The notes: generated by a model not told the origin, from the sequence alone. Shown: positions 28,834-38,170, counted from the stretch's first letter. The stretch: 64,000 bases of DNA from Lujinxingia vulgaris (GCF_007997015.1 NZ_VOSM01000007.1:228747-292746); one strand, 5' to 3'. Numbers and translations: made by a program.

Positions 28834-30189
28834 TTAGAAAATCTGCGAGTCGTAGAGGCGGTCGATGGCCTTGTCGGTCCAGGCATCGAGTGTGCCCAGC
28901 TCCCAGGCCAGGTGCAGAATCGTGTAGCGGTTGCGTATGTCTTTGGAGTGCGCCACCGAGCGCCAGGCGCGCTCGCGCGCCACATCCAGCTCGGCAAAAC
29001 GCACCGGGCATTTGGCCTCGACCAGCTCCTCTTCGAGCGAGTTGCAGGTGCGCAGCGTCGAGCCCACCTTCTGGCGCAGCACCGACCACTCCGACTTCAA
29101 TTTTGTGAGGCGAGCGCGGAGCTCGTCGGCGGTGGGGTAGGCCTTTTCGGCGTGTTTGACGACGGCCTCATAAAGCGGGCCGAAGCGCTCGTTGAGCAGC
29201 GCGGCGTAGTCGTCCCAGGGCTTGAGCGCGGCCACGCGGGCTTCCACATCGATGGTGTCGGGGTCCATCGCCATCAGCTGCTCGTAGAGGTAGGCGGTGG
29301 TCAGCGTGCCCACGCCCACCTGGCAGCCGTGAAAGTCGTGCGGCTCGTCAAAGGCGATCGAGGTCATGTCGATAAAGTGGCTGATCAGGTGCTCGCCACC
29401 GGAGGCCGGGCTTGAGGAGCCGGCCACGCTCATCGCCAGGCCGCTGAGCATCAGGCTGGCGGTCAGATCACCCACGGCCTGGCGGTCGCGCGAGGGCAAC
29501 TTCGGCGCGACGCCGTCGAGAAGTTTCGCGCCGGCCTCAATGATCACCATCGCTTCTGCGGAGTGGAAGGTGCCGTTGAGCCAGGCCGAGAGCTGCCAGT
29601 CGGCGTTGGAGACCGGCTTGGACATCAAGTCGCCCAGCCCGCTGCAGATCATGCGGTAGGGCGACTCGGCCAGCACATCGAGGTCCGCCACCACCACGCG
29701 CGGGGCGCGGCAGGGGATGGTGGTCTTCACACCCTCGGAGAGCACCGCGGCGATGCCCGAGGTGTAGCCGTTCATGCTCGGGGAGGTCGCCACGCAGGCC
29801 ATGTAGAGGTCGACGTTAAAGCAGGCCTGCTTGACGATGTCGTTGATCGTGCCGGCACCCACGGCCACACCGGCCACCGCATCCTGCTCGCCAAGGGCGG
29901 CCTGGTAGGCGGCAATCGACGCATCATCGCAGCGCGGTACCTCTTCGCCCTGGGGCGGCATCACCTCAAAGCGCTCCCAGGCTTGCCCCACCCGATCGAG
30001 CTCGGCGGCCAGGGCCTTGCCGGCGACCTCCCAGGTGTTTTCATCAAAGGCCACAAGCCAGGTGCCCTCGGGAAGATGCGCCTGCATCTGGCGCACGCCC
30101 TCGGCGATGGCGTCTTTCCGGAGCACGATCGCGCGGGTGTCGAGGTGCTCGGCGTAGCGGGTCAAAAGCTCATCGATGAGCGTGGTCAT
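28834..30189 (-). CDS. sn-Glycerol-1-phosphate dehydrogenase (AraM/EgsA-like)
   Basis: A 451-residue member of the iron-alcohol-dehydrogenase-like superfamily that resembles bacterial AraM and archaeal EgsA, which reduce dihydroxyacetone phosphate to sn-glycerol-1-phosphate with NAD(P)H. Metal-ligand positions are recognisable: GAGTINDIVK (Asp), GGEHLISHF (His) and DFHGCQVGVGTL (His). The C-terminal 110 residues are predicted helical and longer than in many relatives. ATG 30189 follows a GAGG. It stands alone, facing the zinc-ribbon gene. Glycerol-1-phosphate is the enantiomer used by archaeal lipids; its bacterial use is known only in a few cases. Confidence 0.85.
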   Translation of the reverse strand: MTTLIDELLTRYAEHLDTRAIVLRKDAIAEGVRQMQAHLPEGTWLVAFDENTWEVAGKALAAELDRVGQAWERFEVMPPQGEEVPRCDDASIAAYQAALGEQDAVAGVAVGAGTINDIVKQACFNVDLYMACVATSPSMNGYTSGIAAVLSEGVKTTIPCRAPRVVVADLDVLAESPYRMICSGLGDLMSKPVSNADWQLSAWLNGTFHSAEAMVIIEAGAKLLDGVAPKLPSRDRQAVGDLTASLMLSGLAMSVAGSSSPASGGEHLISHFIDMTSIAFDEPHDFHGCQVGVGTLTTAYLYEQLMAMDPDTIDVEARVAALKPWDDYAALLNERFGPLYEAVVKHAEKAYPTADELRARLTKLKSEWSVLRQKVGSTLRTCNSLEEELVEAKCPVRFAELDVARERAWRSVAHSKDIRNRYTILHLAWELGTLDAWTDKAIDRLYDSQIF

Positions 30190-30439
30190 AGGTGCCTCAG
30201 GGGTAAGAGGTTCGTCCATTCTTCGGGCATCACCATGCCCGGATCGCGCCAATCTTCAAGCTCCAGCAGTTGGCGCGCTGAGAAATTCCGGGAAAAATTT
30301 GCCCGGGATCGGCCCGCCCCTTATAACATAGCTGCAGGGACGCCGTAGGCCGTTGTTGTTTGTCGACGTGAGATGCATGGGTTACTCGGTCTGCGCCGAG
30401 CTAAACCTGGCTTATGATGATTCGGTGGAGGAATGAGAG

Positions 30440-30724
30440 TTGAGTAACCCTACAAAAAAACAGCAGAGCGGTTCGGTCGTCACGACCACCGAGACCTCGC
30501 GCTCCAAGAGCGACACCCGGCTCGATGTGCTCTCGCCACAGGAGGAGAAGGTGTTGCGCATGTTGCACGGGCTCGGTGAAGAAGACACCCACGAGCTCAA
30601 ATTCGCCCTGGGCGCCGACGAAGAGACTCGCCTCAAGCTGGCCATGATGGAGCGTGACCTCCACGAAGCGCTGGCCCCCAACGGTCCGGTCGCCGCAGGC
30701 GATCTGGATGAGGGTGATGAGTGA
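30440..30724 (+). CDS. Small acidic hypothetical protein, 94 residues
   Basis: A 94-residue soluble protein starting at TTG 30440, with GGAGG about nine bases upstream and a terminator downstream. The first 28 residues are Ser/Thr/Lys-rich. The rest forms two predicted helices (LSPQEEKVLRMLHGLGEED and ETRLKLAMMERDLHEAL). It shows no membrane span or known motif. The compact helical core with a charged tail could be a small regulator or RNA-polymerase/ribosome-associated factor; that is a guess. Confidence 0.68.
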   Translation: MSNPTKKQQSGSVVTTTETSRSKSDTRLDVLSPQEEKVLRMLHGLGEEDTHELKFALGADEETRLKLAMMERDLHEALAPNGPVAAGDLDEGDE

Positions 30725-30758
30725 TAAGGTCTTGAAATTATAAGAGATTTTGACAGGA

Positions 30759-30788
30759 AGAGGTCCGCGAAGCGGGCCTCTTTTTTTT
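30759..30788 (+). terminator. Intrinsic terminator
   Basis: A 10-bp stem with one G-U pair (30759-30768 with 30772-30781), loop GAA, followed by eight T. Confidence 0.9.
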
Positions 30789-30897
30789 GCCCGAAGCGCA
30801 GCGCTTCAGGCCGCTAGACCACGCATGATCGCTTTGATAACGTCGCCGCGCCTATAAGCTCGGTTCAAAGCAGTTGGTTTGAGTCCCAGGAGGAGCG

Positions 30898-32418
30898 ATG
30901 TTTAAGAAGGTGTTGATCGCCAACCGTGGCGAGATCGCGGTTCGAGTGATGCGCAGCCTGCGCGAGATGGGGATCGCGACCGTGGCCGTATACTCCGAGG
31001 CCGACCGCAAGGCGCTGCACGTGCGCATGGCCGATGAGGCCTATTGTGTGGGACCGGCTCCCAGCGCCGAGAGTTACCTGCGCGCCGAGGTGATCCTGGA
31101 CGTCGCCAGACAGAGCGGCGCTGAGGCCATTCACCCCGGCTACGGTTTCTTGAGTGAAAACGCCGACTTCGCGCGCGCCTGTGAGGCAGCCGGTATCGCC
31201 TTCATCGGCCCCAAACCCTACGCCATTGAGGCGATGGGCGAGAAGACCCGGGCCCGCCAGCTGATGGAGAAGGCCGGGGTGCCGCTTGTGCCGGGCACCA
31301 AAGACGCCGTCGAAGATGCGGCCGAAGCGCTGGCGATTGCCGAGAAGATGGGCTTTCCGGTGCTGGTCAAGGCGTCGGCCGGTGGCGGCGGCAAGGGCAT
31401 GCGCCGGGTCGATGATCCGGCCGAGTTTGTGCAGTCTTTTGAAGGGGCGAGGCGCGAAGCGTTGAGCGCCTTTGGAAATGGTGATGTGTACGTTGAGAAG
31501 TACGTGCTCAACCCGCGCCACGTTGAGATTCAGGTCTTGGCCGACGGTCACGGCAACGTCGTGCACCTTTTTGAGCGCGACTGCTCGGTGCAGCGTCGCC
31601 ACCAGAAGATCATCGAAGAGACGCCCTGTCCGGTGCTCAAAGAAGAGACGCGCCAGCGCATGGGCCAGGTGGCCTGTGATGCGGCGCGCGCCGTCGATTA
31701 TATCGGCGCGGGCACCGTGGAGTTTCTGCTCGACGCCAACGGCGACTTCTACTTCCTGGAGATGAACACCCGTCTGCAGGTCGAGCACCCCATCACCGAG
31801 ATGATCACCGGGCTGGACCTGGTGCGCTGGCAGGTGCATATCGCCGCGGGCCACCCGCTCGACTTCGACCAGAGCCAGGTCACTCGCCGGGGCGCGGCGG
31901 TGGAGTGCCGCATCTACGCCGAAGATCCCGAAAACAACTTCATGCCTTCGCCGGGTCCGCTGCACGTGCTCAAGACGCCGTCTGGCCCGGGTGTGCGCGA
32001 AGACGGCGGGGTGTATGAGGGCGGGGAGGTCACGGTGCATTACGACCCGATGATCGCCAAGCTCATCACCTGGGGCGAAGATCGCCAGCACGCCATCGAG
32101 CGCATGCGCCGGGCGCTCTCCGAGTATGTGGTCGGCGGCATCGCCACCAACATCGCGTTTCACCGCGAAGTGCTCGACCACCCCGACTTTGTGAGCGGGG
32201 AGTACACCACTGACTTTGTGCCGCGCTGGCTCAAAGAGCGCTCCAAACCGGAGCCGCGCTATGTGCTCGACGCGGAGCTTGTGGCCGTGCTCAGTGCGCA
32301 TCGCCGCGACGAGGCCTTGAGCCAGGGCGCCGGCGTGCAGGGTGGCGCAGGCGCCGCCAAAAGCGGGCCCGGCAGCCGCTGGAAGGAGCTCGGTCGGATG
32401 CGCGCGCTGGGGCGCTGA
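30898..32418 (+). CDS. Biotin carboxylase subunit of an acyl-CoA carboxylase
   Basis: ATP-dependent carboxylation of biotin on a carrier protein, the first half-reaction of acetyl- or propionyl-CoA carboxylase. 506 residues. Motifs: IANRGEIAVRVMRSLREMG, HPGYGFLSENADFA, ASAGGGGKGMR (ATP-grasp loop), ERDCSVQRRHQK, EMNTRLQVEHPITE, RIYAEDPENNFMPSPG. AGGAGGAG precedes the ATG. The neighbouring carrier protein and methylmalonyl-CoA mutase suggest propionyl-CoA as substrate. The carboxyltransferase (beta) subunit is not in this window. The C-terminal 40 residues are Gly/Ala-rich and look like a tail. Confidence 0.92.
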   Translation: MFKKVLIANRGEIAVRVMRSLREMGIATVAVYSEADRKALHVRMADEAYCVGPAPSAESYLRAEVILDVARQSGAEAIHPGYGFLSENADFARACEAAGIAFIGPKPYAIEAMGEKTRARQLMEKAGVPLVPGTKDAVEDAAEALAIAEKMGFPVLVKASAGGGGKGMRRVDDPAEFVQSFEGARREALSAFGNGDVYVEKYVLNPRHVEIQVLADGHGNVVHLFERDCSVQRRHQKIIEETPCPVLKEETRQRMGQVACDAARAVDYIGAGTVEFLLDANGDFYFLEMNTRLQVEHPITEMITGLDLVRWQVHIAAGHPLDFDQSQVTRRGAAVECRIYAEDPENNFMPSPGPLHVLKTPSGPGVREDGGVYEGGEVTVHYDPMIAKLITWGEDRQHAIERMRRALSEYVVGGIATNIAFHREVLDHPDFVSGEYTTDFVPRWLKERSKPEPRYVLDAELVAVLSAHRRDEALSQGAGVQGGAGAAKSGPGSRWKELGRMRALGR

Positions 32419-32476
32419 ACCCCTTAAGGCGCCACACCCCGCCACGACATCTTAGCGAACGATTGAGGATGAGAGC

Positions 32477-33004
32477 ATGAGCGAGCGAGTTCAGTATTTT
32501 GTGGGCCAGGGCGACGATGAGCGCGCCTGGCAGGTCGAGACCCTCCAGGCGGACATCTACCGCGTCACCTCGCCAGAGGGTGAGTCTTTTGAAGTCAGCG
32601 CCTTTGAGGCTGACGCCGCCGGGCTGAGCCTTCTGACCGGGGATCGGGTCATTGAGGCCGATGTGCTTCGCGACGATACGGTCTACGAGGTGCAGATCGA
32701 TGGGGAGACCCATGCCGTGGAGGTGCTCAACGAGCGTCAGAAGCGCATGAAAGCCGCCGGCGTGGGCGCGCGCGGCTCCGACAGCCCCGAGCTCAAGAGC
32801 CCGATGGCCGGCAAGGTCGTCGCTATTTCCGTTGAGGTGGGTCAGGAGGTTGCACCTGGCGAGACGGTGGTCATCGTTGAGGCGATGAAGATGGAGAACG
32901 ATCTGAAAGCCCACCGCCCCGGTGTGGTCACCGAGGTCGCTGTGAGCGCCGGGCAGGCCGTCGAGATCGGCGACGTGCTGGTGCGCATTGATGATGTGCA
33001 ATGA
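32477..33004 (+). CDS. Biotin carboxyl carrier protein
   Basis: 175 residues. The C-terminal 75 form a biotinyl domain with Lys 138 in EAMKMEND. The first 100 residues (QYFVGQGDDERAWQV, then YRVTSPEGESFEVSAFE) look like the beta-barrel that couples carboxylase to carboxyltransferase in fused alpha chains. So the BC and BT-BCCP halves of a propionyl-CoA-carboxylase-type alpha subunit appear to be two genes here, separated by 58 bases. It carries carboxy-biotin from the preceding enzyme to a carboxyltransferase encoded elsewhere. Confidence 0.9.
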   Translation: MSERVQYFVGQGDDERAWQVETLQADIYRVTSPEGESFEVSAFEADAAGLSLLTGDRVIEADVLRDDTVYEVQIDGETHAVEVLNERQKRMKAAGVGARGSDSPELKSPMAGKVVAISVEVGQEVAPGETVVIVEAMKMENDLKAHRPGVVTEVAVSAGQAVEIGDVLVRIDDVQ

Positions 33005-33046
33005 GAGTTAAGGGGCGCGCGTTTTGAGCGCGCCGCGGGAGCGAGC

Positions 33047-34738
33047 ATGAGCGAGGAGTCACGCGAAAAAGAGTTCTGGGAGGCGCTGCAAGAGGCCGAT
33101 ACCCGCTGGCGCAAAGAGGTCTTAAACCCTCTGCTGGAGCGCTTTGGCGAGCGCCGCGAGCGCTTTGTGCGCAGCGATGGCGAGGAGGTTGAGGCCGTCT
33201 ACGGGCCGGAGCACCAGCGCGGCCAGGACTTCTTCAACGACCTGGGTTTTCCGGGAAGTTACCCCTTCACCCGCGGGGTGCAGCCGACGATGTACCGCGG
33301 CCGGCTCTGGACGATGCGTCAGTACGCCGGCTTTGGCGACGCGGCGCAGTCCAACGAGCGCTACCGCTACCTGCTCTCCCAGGGGACCACGGGCCTCTCC
33401 GTGGCCTTCGATCTGCCCACGCAGATGGGCTACGACTCCGACAGCCCCCGGGCGCGCGGTGAGGTCGGGAAGGTGGGCGTGGCGATCGACTCCATCGCCG
33501 ATATGGAGGTGCTGCTCGACCAGCTGCCCCTCGATAAGATTTCCACCTCGATGACGATCAACGCCACCGCCTCGACCCTGCTCGCGCTCTATGTGGCGGT
33601 GGCCGACAAGCGCGGCATTGACCGCGGCAAGCTGCGCGGCACGATCCAGAATGATGTGCTCAAGGAGTACATCGCCCGCGGCACCTACATCTACCCGCCG
33701 CGGCCGAGCATGCGCATCATCACTGACATCTTCGGCTTCTGTCAGGCCGAGGTGCCCAAATGGAACACGGTGAGCATCTCCGGCTACCACATCCGCGAGG
33801 CGGGCAGCACGGCGGTGCAGGAGGTCGGATTTACGCTCGCCAACGGCATCGCGTACGTGGAGGCCGCCCAGGCCGCCGGGCTTGATGTCGATGAGTTCGC
33901 CGGGCGCCTCTCCTTCTTCTTCAACGTGCATAACAACTTCATTGAAGAAGTCGCGAAGTTCCGCGCTGCGCGTCGCCTGTGGGCGCGCATCATGAAGGAG
34001 CGTTTCGGAGCGAAGAAAGAGAGCTCGATGCGACTTCGCTTCCACAGCCAGACGGCCGGCTCGACGCTGACCGCACAGCAACCTCAGGTCAACATCGTGC
34101 GCGTGGCGATGCAGGCCCTGGCGTCGGTGATGGGCGGCACGCAGTCCTTGCACACCAACTCCTGGGATGAGGCCCTGGGGCTTCCCACCGAGGCGTCGGC
34201 GCTGATGGCGCTGCGCACCCAGCAGGTCATCGCGCATGAGACGGGCGTGGCCGACATTGTCGATCCGCTGGCCGGAAGTTACGCGGTGGAGTCTCTGACC
34301 GATGCGATTGAGGAGGGCGCGCGAGACTACATCGAGCGCTACGACGCGATCGGCGGGGCGGTGCAGGCCATTGAGGCGGGCTTTCCCCAGAGTGAGATTC
34401 AGGAGGCCGCCTACCAGGCCCAGCTCGCTCAGGAGCGTGGGGAGCAGGTCATCGTGGGCGTCAACCGCTACAAGGCCGAAGAAGAGGCCGCGGTGGCCAT
34501 CCACCAGATCGATCCGGAGGTGGAGCGGGCGCAGGTCGCAAGGTTGCGCGAACTCAAAGCGTCGCGGGCGGCCTCGGAGGTCGAGCGTTGTCGCGCCGCG
34601 CTGGCGAAAGCTGCGCGCAGCGGCGACAACCTGATGCCCCATATCGTCGAGGCGGTCGTGCATAAGGTGACCCTCGGTGAGGTCGCCGATACCCTGCGCG
34701 AAGTCTTTGGGGAATACGTAGAGAATGTTGTCTTTTAA
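33047..34738 (+). CDS. Methylmalonyl-CoA mutase large (catalytic) subunit
   Basis: 563 residues: the catalytic TIM-barrel half of a cobalamin mutase that turns methylmalonyl-CoA into succinyl-CoA. The B12-binding domain is missing and must be a separate protein, as in archaeal and some bacterial enzymes. Substrate-selecting residues match the methylmalonyl type: Tyr 93 in RQYAGF and Arg 211 in ARGTYIYPP. Isobutyryl-CoA mutase would have Phe and Gln there. Other motifs: [44 protein letters not shown], and [12 protein letters not shown]. It follows the carrier gene by 42 bases, consistent with a propionyl-CoA to succinyl-CoA unit. Confidence 0.94.
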   Translation: MSEESREKEFWEALQEADTRWRKEVLNPLLERFGERRERFVRSDGEEVEAVYGPEHQRGQDFFNDLGFPGSYPFTRGVQPTMYRGRLWTMRQYAGFGDAAQSNERYRYLLSQGTTGLSVAFDLPTQMGYDSDSPRARGEVGKVGVAIDSIADMEVLLDQLPLDKISTSMTINATASTLLALYVAVADKRGIDRGKLRGTIQNDVLKEYIARGTYIYPPRPSMRIITDIFGFCQAEVPKWNTVSISGYHIREAGSTAVQEVGFTLANGIAYVEAAQAAGLDVDEFAGRLSFFFNVHNNFIEEVAKFRAARRLWARIMKERFGAKKESSMRLRFHSQTAGSTLTAQQPQVNIVRVAMQALASVMGGTQSLHTNSWDEALGLPTEASALMALRTQQVIAHETGVADIVDPLAGSYAVESLTDAIEEGARDYIERYDAIGGAVQAIEAGFPQSEIQEAAYQAQLAQERGEQVIVGVNRYKAEEEAAVAIHQIDPEVERAQVARLRELKASRAASEVERCRAALAKAARSGDNLMPHIVEAVVHKVTLGEVADTLREVFGEYVENVVF

Positions 34739-34805
34739 TGGGGCATCGGCTCGTCATGACCTGGCGAGCGATTTAACCCCTGGCACCCTGAGCGGTGCGC
34801 CGGTG

Positions 34806-34830
34806 CGCCCCCTGACCTGTGCAGGGGGCG
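34806..34830 (+). promoter_or_regulatory. Leader hairpin before the phosphoglycerate-dehydrogenase-like gene
   Basis: CGCCCCCTG (34806-34814) pairs with CAGGGGGCG (34822-34830) across seven bases, followed by TGTTT. It lies 46 bases before the start codon. It may be a weak terminator or attenuator between the mutase gene and the next gene. Confidence 0.45.
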
Positions 34831-34876
34831 TGTTTCGTGGCGCCCCGGTGATGTTCATATCCCGAGAAGGTCCAAG

Positions 34877-36229
34877 ATGTCTGAGCAGCACGATGTGCGT
34901 ATGTTGCGCGACCACTTCAAAAAAGCGCTGATTCTGGAAAACCCCCACCCCTCGCTGGATCGTTACCTGACGGCGATGGGCATCGAGGTGGAACGCCTCG
35001 ATGAGTCCGTCACGCTCAATGAGGACGAGGTGGTGCGCATCCTGGAGGAGGGGCAGCACGACCTGCTCTTTAAGCGAAGCCGCTTTGAGGTCAACGAGCG
35101 CGTGCTCAAAGCCTCAAAACACCTGGCCGCGGTGATGCTCTGCTGCATCGGCGACGACTCGGTCGACCGGGAGGCCTGCGCGCGCGAGGGCGTGCTGGTG
35201 ATGAACGATCCGGTGAGCAACGGGCGCTCGGTGGTCGAGATGGTGCTTGGCGAGATGATCTGTCTGGCGCGGCGCATCTTTGATGCGGACCGTGACGGGC
35301 GCAGCCACCTGTGGACCAAAAACAGCAAGGAGCGCTACGAGCTCAAGGGTAAGAACCTTGCGATCATCGGGCTTGGCAACATCGGCAAGCAGGTCGCCCA
35401 GGTGGCCGAGGCCTTCGGCATGCGGATCTTCTTTTACGACACCCGCGAGCTGGCCCGGGAGGTGGGCATGGCGCTGGGGTGGACGAGCTGTGCGACGATC
35501 TCGGAGGCCTTCCGCGTCGCCGATGTGGTCACGGTGCATGTGGGCGCCGAAGATCATCGCGGGCGCAGCAACCGCGACATGATCAGCTACGAGCACCTGG
35601 CCAACTTCGGGGCGGACCGCGAGCCTTCGAGCCCGCGCATCTTCATCAACGCGGCGCGCGGCTTTTTGTACAACCCCGAGGATCTCAAGCGCGCGGTCGA
35701 AGAGGGGCATGTGCGCCGCGCGGCGGTCGATGTGTTCCCCGAGGAGCCGGGCAGCAGCGATGACCCCTGGTCGAACCCCTACGCGGAGTTTGCCAGCGTG
35801 GTCACCACCCCGCATATCGGGGCGGCGACCGAGGAGGCTCAGCCGCGCATCGCCCAGCATGTGGCCAACACCACCCAGCTCTTTCTGGAGCAGGGGCTTG
35901 TGCGCGACTGCGTCTTCAGCCCCGGCCAGACCATCGGGGTGGAGACCGACGGGGCGTGCACGATCCTCACGGTGATTCACAGCGATCAGCGTGGCACCAA
36001 GAAGGCCGTCGACGACGCGATCTTTGAGGCGGGGCTTAACAACCTGCGCTCCTCGCACCGCGACTTCCCCGACTACGGTTTTGCCTACGAGGTTGCGGCC
36101 ATCGACCGTCCGCTCGACCCGGGGCAGCTCCATGAGCTTGTGGCGCACGCCCAGGCGCTCACCGGTGATGTGCGCGCGGTGCGCGCGATCCGCCAGATCC
36201 CGCTGCGCTCCGAAGGATGCAAAGAGTGA
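34877..36229 (+). CDS. D-3-phosphoglycerate dehydrogenase-like 2-hydroxyacid dehydrogenase
   Basis: A 450-residue NAD-dependent D-2-hydroxyacid dehydrogenase, most like SerA, which starts serine synthesis. The NAD motif is GLGNIGKQVA at about residue 165. The catalytic arginine is in INAARG, the partner glutamate near PEEPG and the histidine in TPHIGAA. The last 90 residues have an ACT-like pattern (ACTILTVIHSDQRGTKKAV), a typical place for serine feedback control. The N-terminal substrate domain has VLVMNDPVSNGRSVVEMVLGE. It is separated from the mutase by 138 bases and a leader hairpin, so it may have its own control. The exact acid is inferred. Confidence 0.85.
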   Translation: MSEQHDVRMLRDHFKKALILENPHPSLDRYLTAMGIEVERLDESVTLNEDEVVRILEEGQHDLLFKRSRFEVNERVLKASKHLAAVMLCCIGDDSVDREACAREGVLVMNDPVSNGRSVVEMVLGEMICLARRIFDADRDGRSHLWTKNSKERYELKGKNLAIIGLGNIGKQVAQVAEAFGMRIFFYDTRELAREVGMALGWTSCATISEAFRVADVVTVHVGAEDHRGRSNRDMISYEHLANFGADREPSSPRIFINAARGFLYNPEDLKRAVEEGHVRRAAVDVFPEEPGSSDDPWSNPYAEFASVVTTPHIGAATEEAQPRIAQHVANTTQLFLEQGLVRDCVFSPGQTIGVETDGACTILTVIHSDQRGTKKAVDDAIFEAGLNNLRSSHRDFPDYGFAYEVAAIDRPLDPGQLHELVAHAQALTGDVRAVRAIRQIPLRSEGCKE

Positions 36230-36261
36230 GGTGGTGAGTACGTCGTTGACGTGTTCCGAAT

Positions 36262-36299
36262 AAAAAACGCGCAGCCGGAGCTCCGGCTGCGCGTTTTTT
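36262..36299. terminator. Bidirectional terminator (perfect palindrome)
   Basis: ACGCGCAGCCGGAG (36267-36280) and its exact reverse complement (36281-36294) are adjacent, with A6 before and T6 after. It serves the dehydrogenase-like gene and the convergent GspF-like gene. Confidence 0.93.
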
Positions 36300-36339
36300 C
36301 GTGTTCTAACCTCGGCTCGCCAGGCCTGACCTGAAAACC

Positions 36340-37398
36340 TCAGACCATGAAGGTATCTTTGAACTGGGTGGTCAGCGTCAGCAGCAGCGCCCCGATGATC
36401 GCCGCGGCGATCATCATGCGCGCGCCGTACACAAAGGTCGCCATCAAGGCCTCAAAGGCCTCATCGGCCCGCTCCTCATAACGCTCCGCCAGCGACGCCA
36501 GGCGCTCCTCCAGCCGGCCCGTCTCCTCGCCGACGTCCACGTTCTCCAGGATGTCGTCGGGCAAGACCTTCATCATATAAAAGCCCTTGGCCAGGCTTCC
36601 CCCCTGCTCGATGACGTCCTGGGCGATCGGGATCTTGCGCTCGATATCGGAGTTGTTAGATGCCTCCGCGGCCAGCTCCAGCGCCTTGTGGACGGTGAGG
36701 CCACTGGAGATGGACTGCTCGGTGTAGCGGCAGAACACCGAGTAGGTGTTGAAGAGGCTGGCGCGGTTTAAAATCGGCACGGCCAGCCAGAGCCGGTAGC
36801 CGAAGCTTCGCATGCTCAAATCCACCGGAAGGTTGAGGTAGACGTAGGCCGAAAATCCCACGATCAGCAAAAAGATCGCGCCCTGCAAAAACCCGCCCAT
36901 CATCAGCTCCCCGATCACCGTCCAGGTATCATGGCGCATGGTGATCTCGCCGAGATCGGCGGTAAAGAGGGTCATGGCGATGAAGACGCCCAGCACCACC
37001 AGCAGCACCGGCTCGGCAAAGGAGAAGACGAGCTTCTTTCGGCGCCTGGCGCGTTTACCGTAATGTTTGGCCAGGTGGCGAAAGGTGCGCGGGAGCTTAC
37101 CCTGTTCCTCGGCCACCAGGATGAGCTTTCGTGCGGTGGAGTCGAGCAGGCCGTAGCGGGCAAAGGCCTCCCCGAGCATGTCGCCACGTTCCATCAGGGA
37201 GTGGCGCATTCGGCCGACCATTTTGCCGTCGTAGCCCTGGCGCTCCATCATGTCGATGATGCGCGCGTAGCTCATGCCGCTCTCCAGGCCCTCAAAGAAG
37301 ATCGTGCATAAGGAGGCCGCCTCCGCGTCTGTGAGGTAGGTGGAGGACTCGCGGACCACCGGCTCGCGATGAGGCGAAGTGGAGTAAGGTGCGACCAT
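36340..37398 (-). CDS. GspF/PilC-family inner-membrane protein (type II secretion/type IV pilus)
   Basis: A 352-residue membrane protein with two T2SSF-type halves: an N-terminal cytoplasmic helical domain (DAEAASLCTIFFEGLESGMS), two hydrophobic spans (about residues 125-150 and 165-195), a second cytoplasmic domain (YTEQSISSGLTVHKALELA, NVDVGEETGRLEERLASLAER) and a C-terminal span. Members of this family sit on the assembly ATPase of secretion systems and pili. No GspE/PilT ATPase or pilin gene is near it. ATG 37398 has GGGAG upstream. It diverges from the next gene. Confidence 0.88.
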   Translation of the reverse strand: MVAPYSTSPHREPVVRESSTYLTDAEAASLCTIFFEGLESGMSYARIIDMMERQGYDGKMVGRMRHSLMERGDMLGEAFARYGLLDSTARKLILVAEEQGKLPRTFRHLAKHYGKRARRRKKLVFSFAEPVLLVVLGVFIAMTLFTADLGEITMRHDTWTVIGELMMGGFLQGAIFLLIVGFSAYVYLNLPVDLSMRSFGYRLWLAVPILNRASLFNTYSVFCRYTEQSISSGLTVHKALELAAEASNNSDIERKIPIAQDVIEQGGSLAKGFYMMKVLPDDILENVDVGEETGRLEERLASLAERYEERADEAFEALMATFVYGARMMIAAAIIGALLLTLTTQFKDTFMV

Positions 37399-37564
37399 CA
37401 GGAAGACTCCCGGCAGGCGGCCCGTTAAAAGGCCGGAGGGTGTGCGGCAACGATGGACGCTTTTCTCGCAGATTGAGGCGTCGCATCCTGTCTTAAGCGG
37501 CACCGCTACCTTAACGTATGACCTCCCGAAGATAAAACGTCCTACCCGGCGAAAAGGAGCAACG

Positions 37565-38170
37565 ATGGCGTTCGATCAAGAGAAGATGGTCAGTCTGATG
37601 CGCGAGATCCTCCAGGAGGATTACCTCACCCTGGCGGTCAAAGCCTACAGCCTGGAAGAAGATTTAAGCCGCGGGGAGTGCCTGATGCGCTTTCAGCTCG
37701 CCCAGCGCGAGGAGAACCCGGTGGAGGTCGAGGGCCAGGGCGTGGGCACGATCGATGCGCTCTTTAACGGGCTGCGTCAGCACCTCGCCAATGACTATCC
37801 CTCGTTGAGCTCGATCGCCTTCTCGCAGTTCGCCATTCAGGGGTTGCTCAACAGCAAAGATGCCCGGGAGTCCACCAAAGCGTGGGCTGAGGCGACCGTG
37901 GGCATCGTCAACAGTGAGGGGCGAGAGTTCGTGTTTCAGGCGCGCCAGCCCTCGGTCAGCCGCGCGGGTATTGAGGCGACGGTCAAGGCCGCCGAGTATT
38001 TTGTGAACAGCGAGCGCACCTATGTGCGCCTCCACGAAATCCTGGAGCATTACCGCGGGGAGGGGCGCACCGACCTCGTGGAGAAGTACACCGACCTGAT
38101 GACGCAGGTCGTGCAGAACACCTCGTACTCTGAGGTGGTCGAGCGCATCCGCGCGCAGCTTAAGAGCTAA
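37565..38170 (+). CDS. Free-standing LeuA/CimA-type allosteric (dimerisation) domain
   Basis: 201 residues, with AAGGAG six bases before ATG 37565. Residues of about 50-150 match the regulatory domain found at the C-terminus of isopropylmalate and citramalate synthases: GVGTIDALFNGLRQHL, SIAFSQFAIQGLLNSKDA, a STKAWAEATVGIVNSEGREF strand pair, and IEATVKAAEYFVNSER. In those enzymes it binds leucine or isoleucine. Here there is no synthase barrel, and about 45 helical residues follow it instead. The gene may be a free regulatory subunit or an unrelated ligand sensor built on the same fold. The identification is by pattern only. Confidence 0.6.
   Translation: MAFDQEKMVSLMREILQEDYLTLAVKAYSLEEDLSRGECLMRFQLAQREENPVEVEGQGVGTIDALFNGLRQHLANDYPSLSSIAFSQFAIQGLLNSKDARESTKAWAEATVGIVNSEGREFVFQARQPSVSRAGIEATVKAAEYFVNSERTYVRLHEILEHYRGEGRTDLVEKYTDLMTQVVQNTSYSEVVERIRAQLKS

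Noticed and set aside
33047..34738. Isobutyryl-CoA mutase as an alternative
   Set aside because: Tyr 93 and Arg 211 are the methylmalonyl-type residues; the isobutyryl enzyme has Phe and Gln there.
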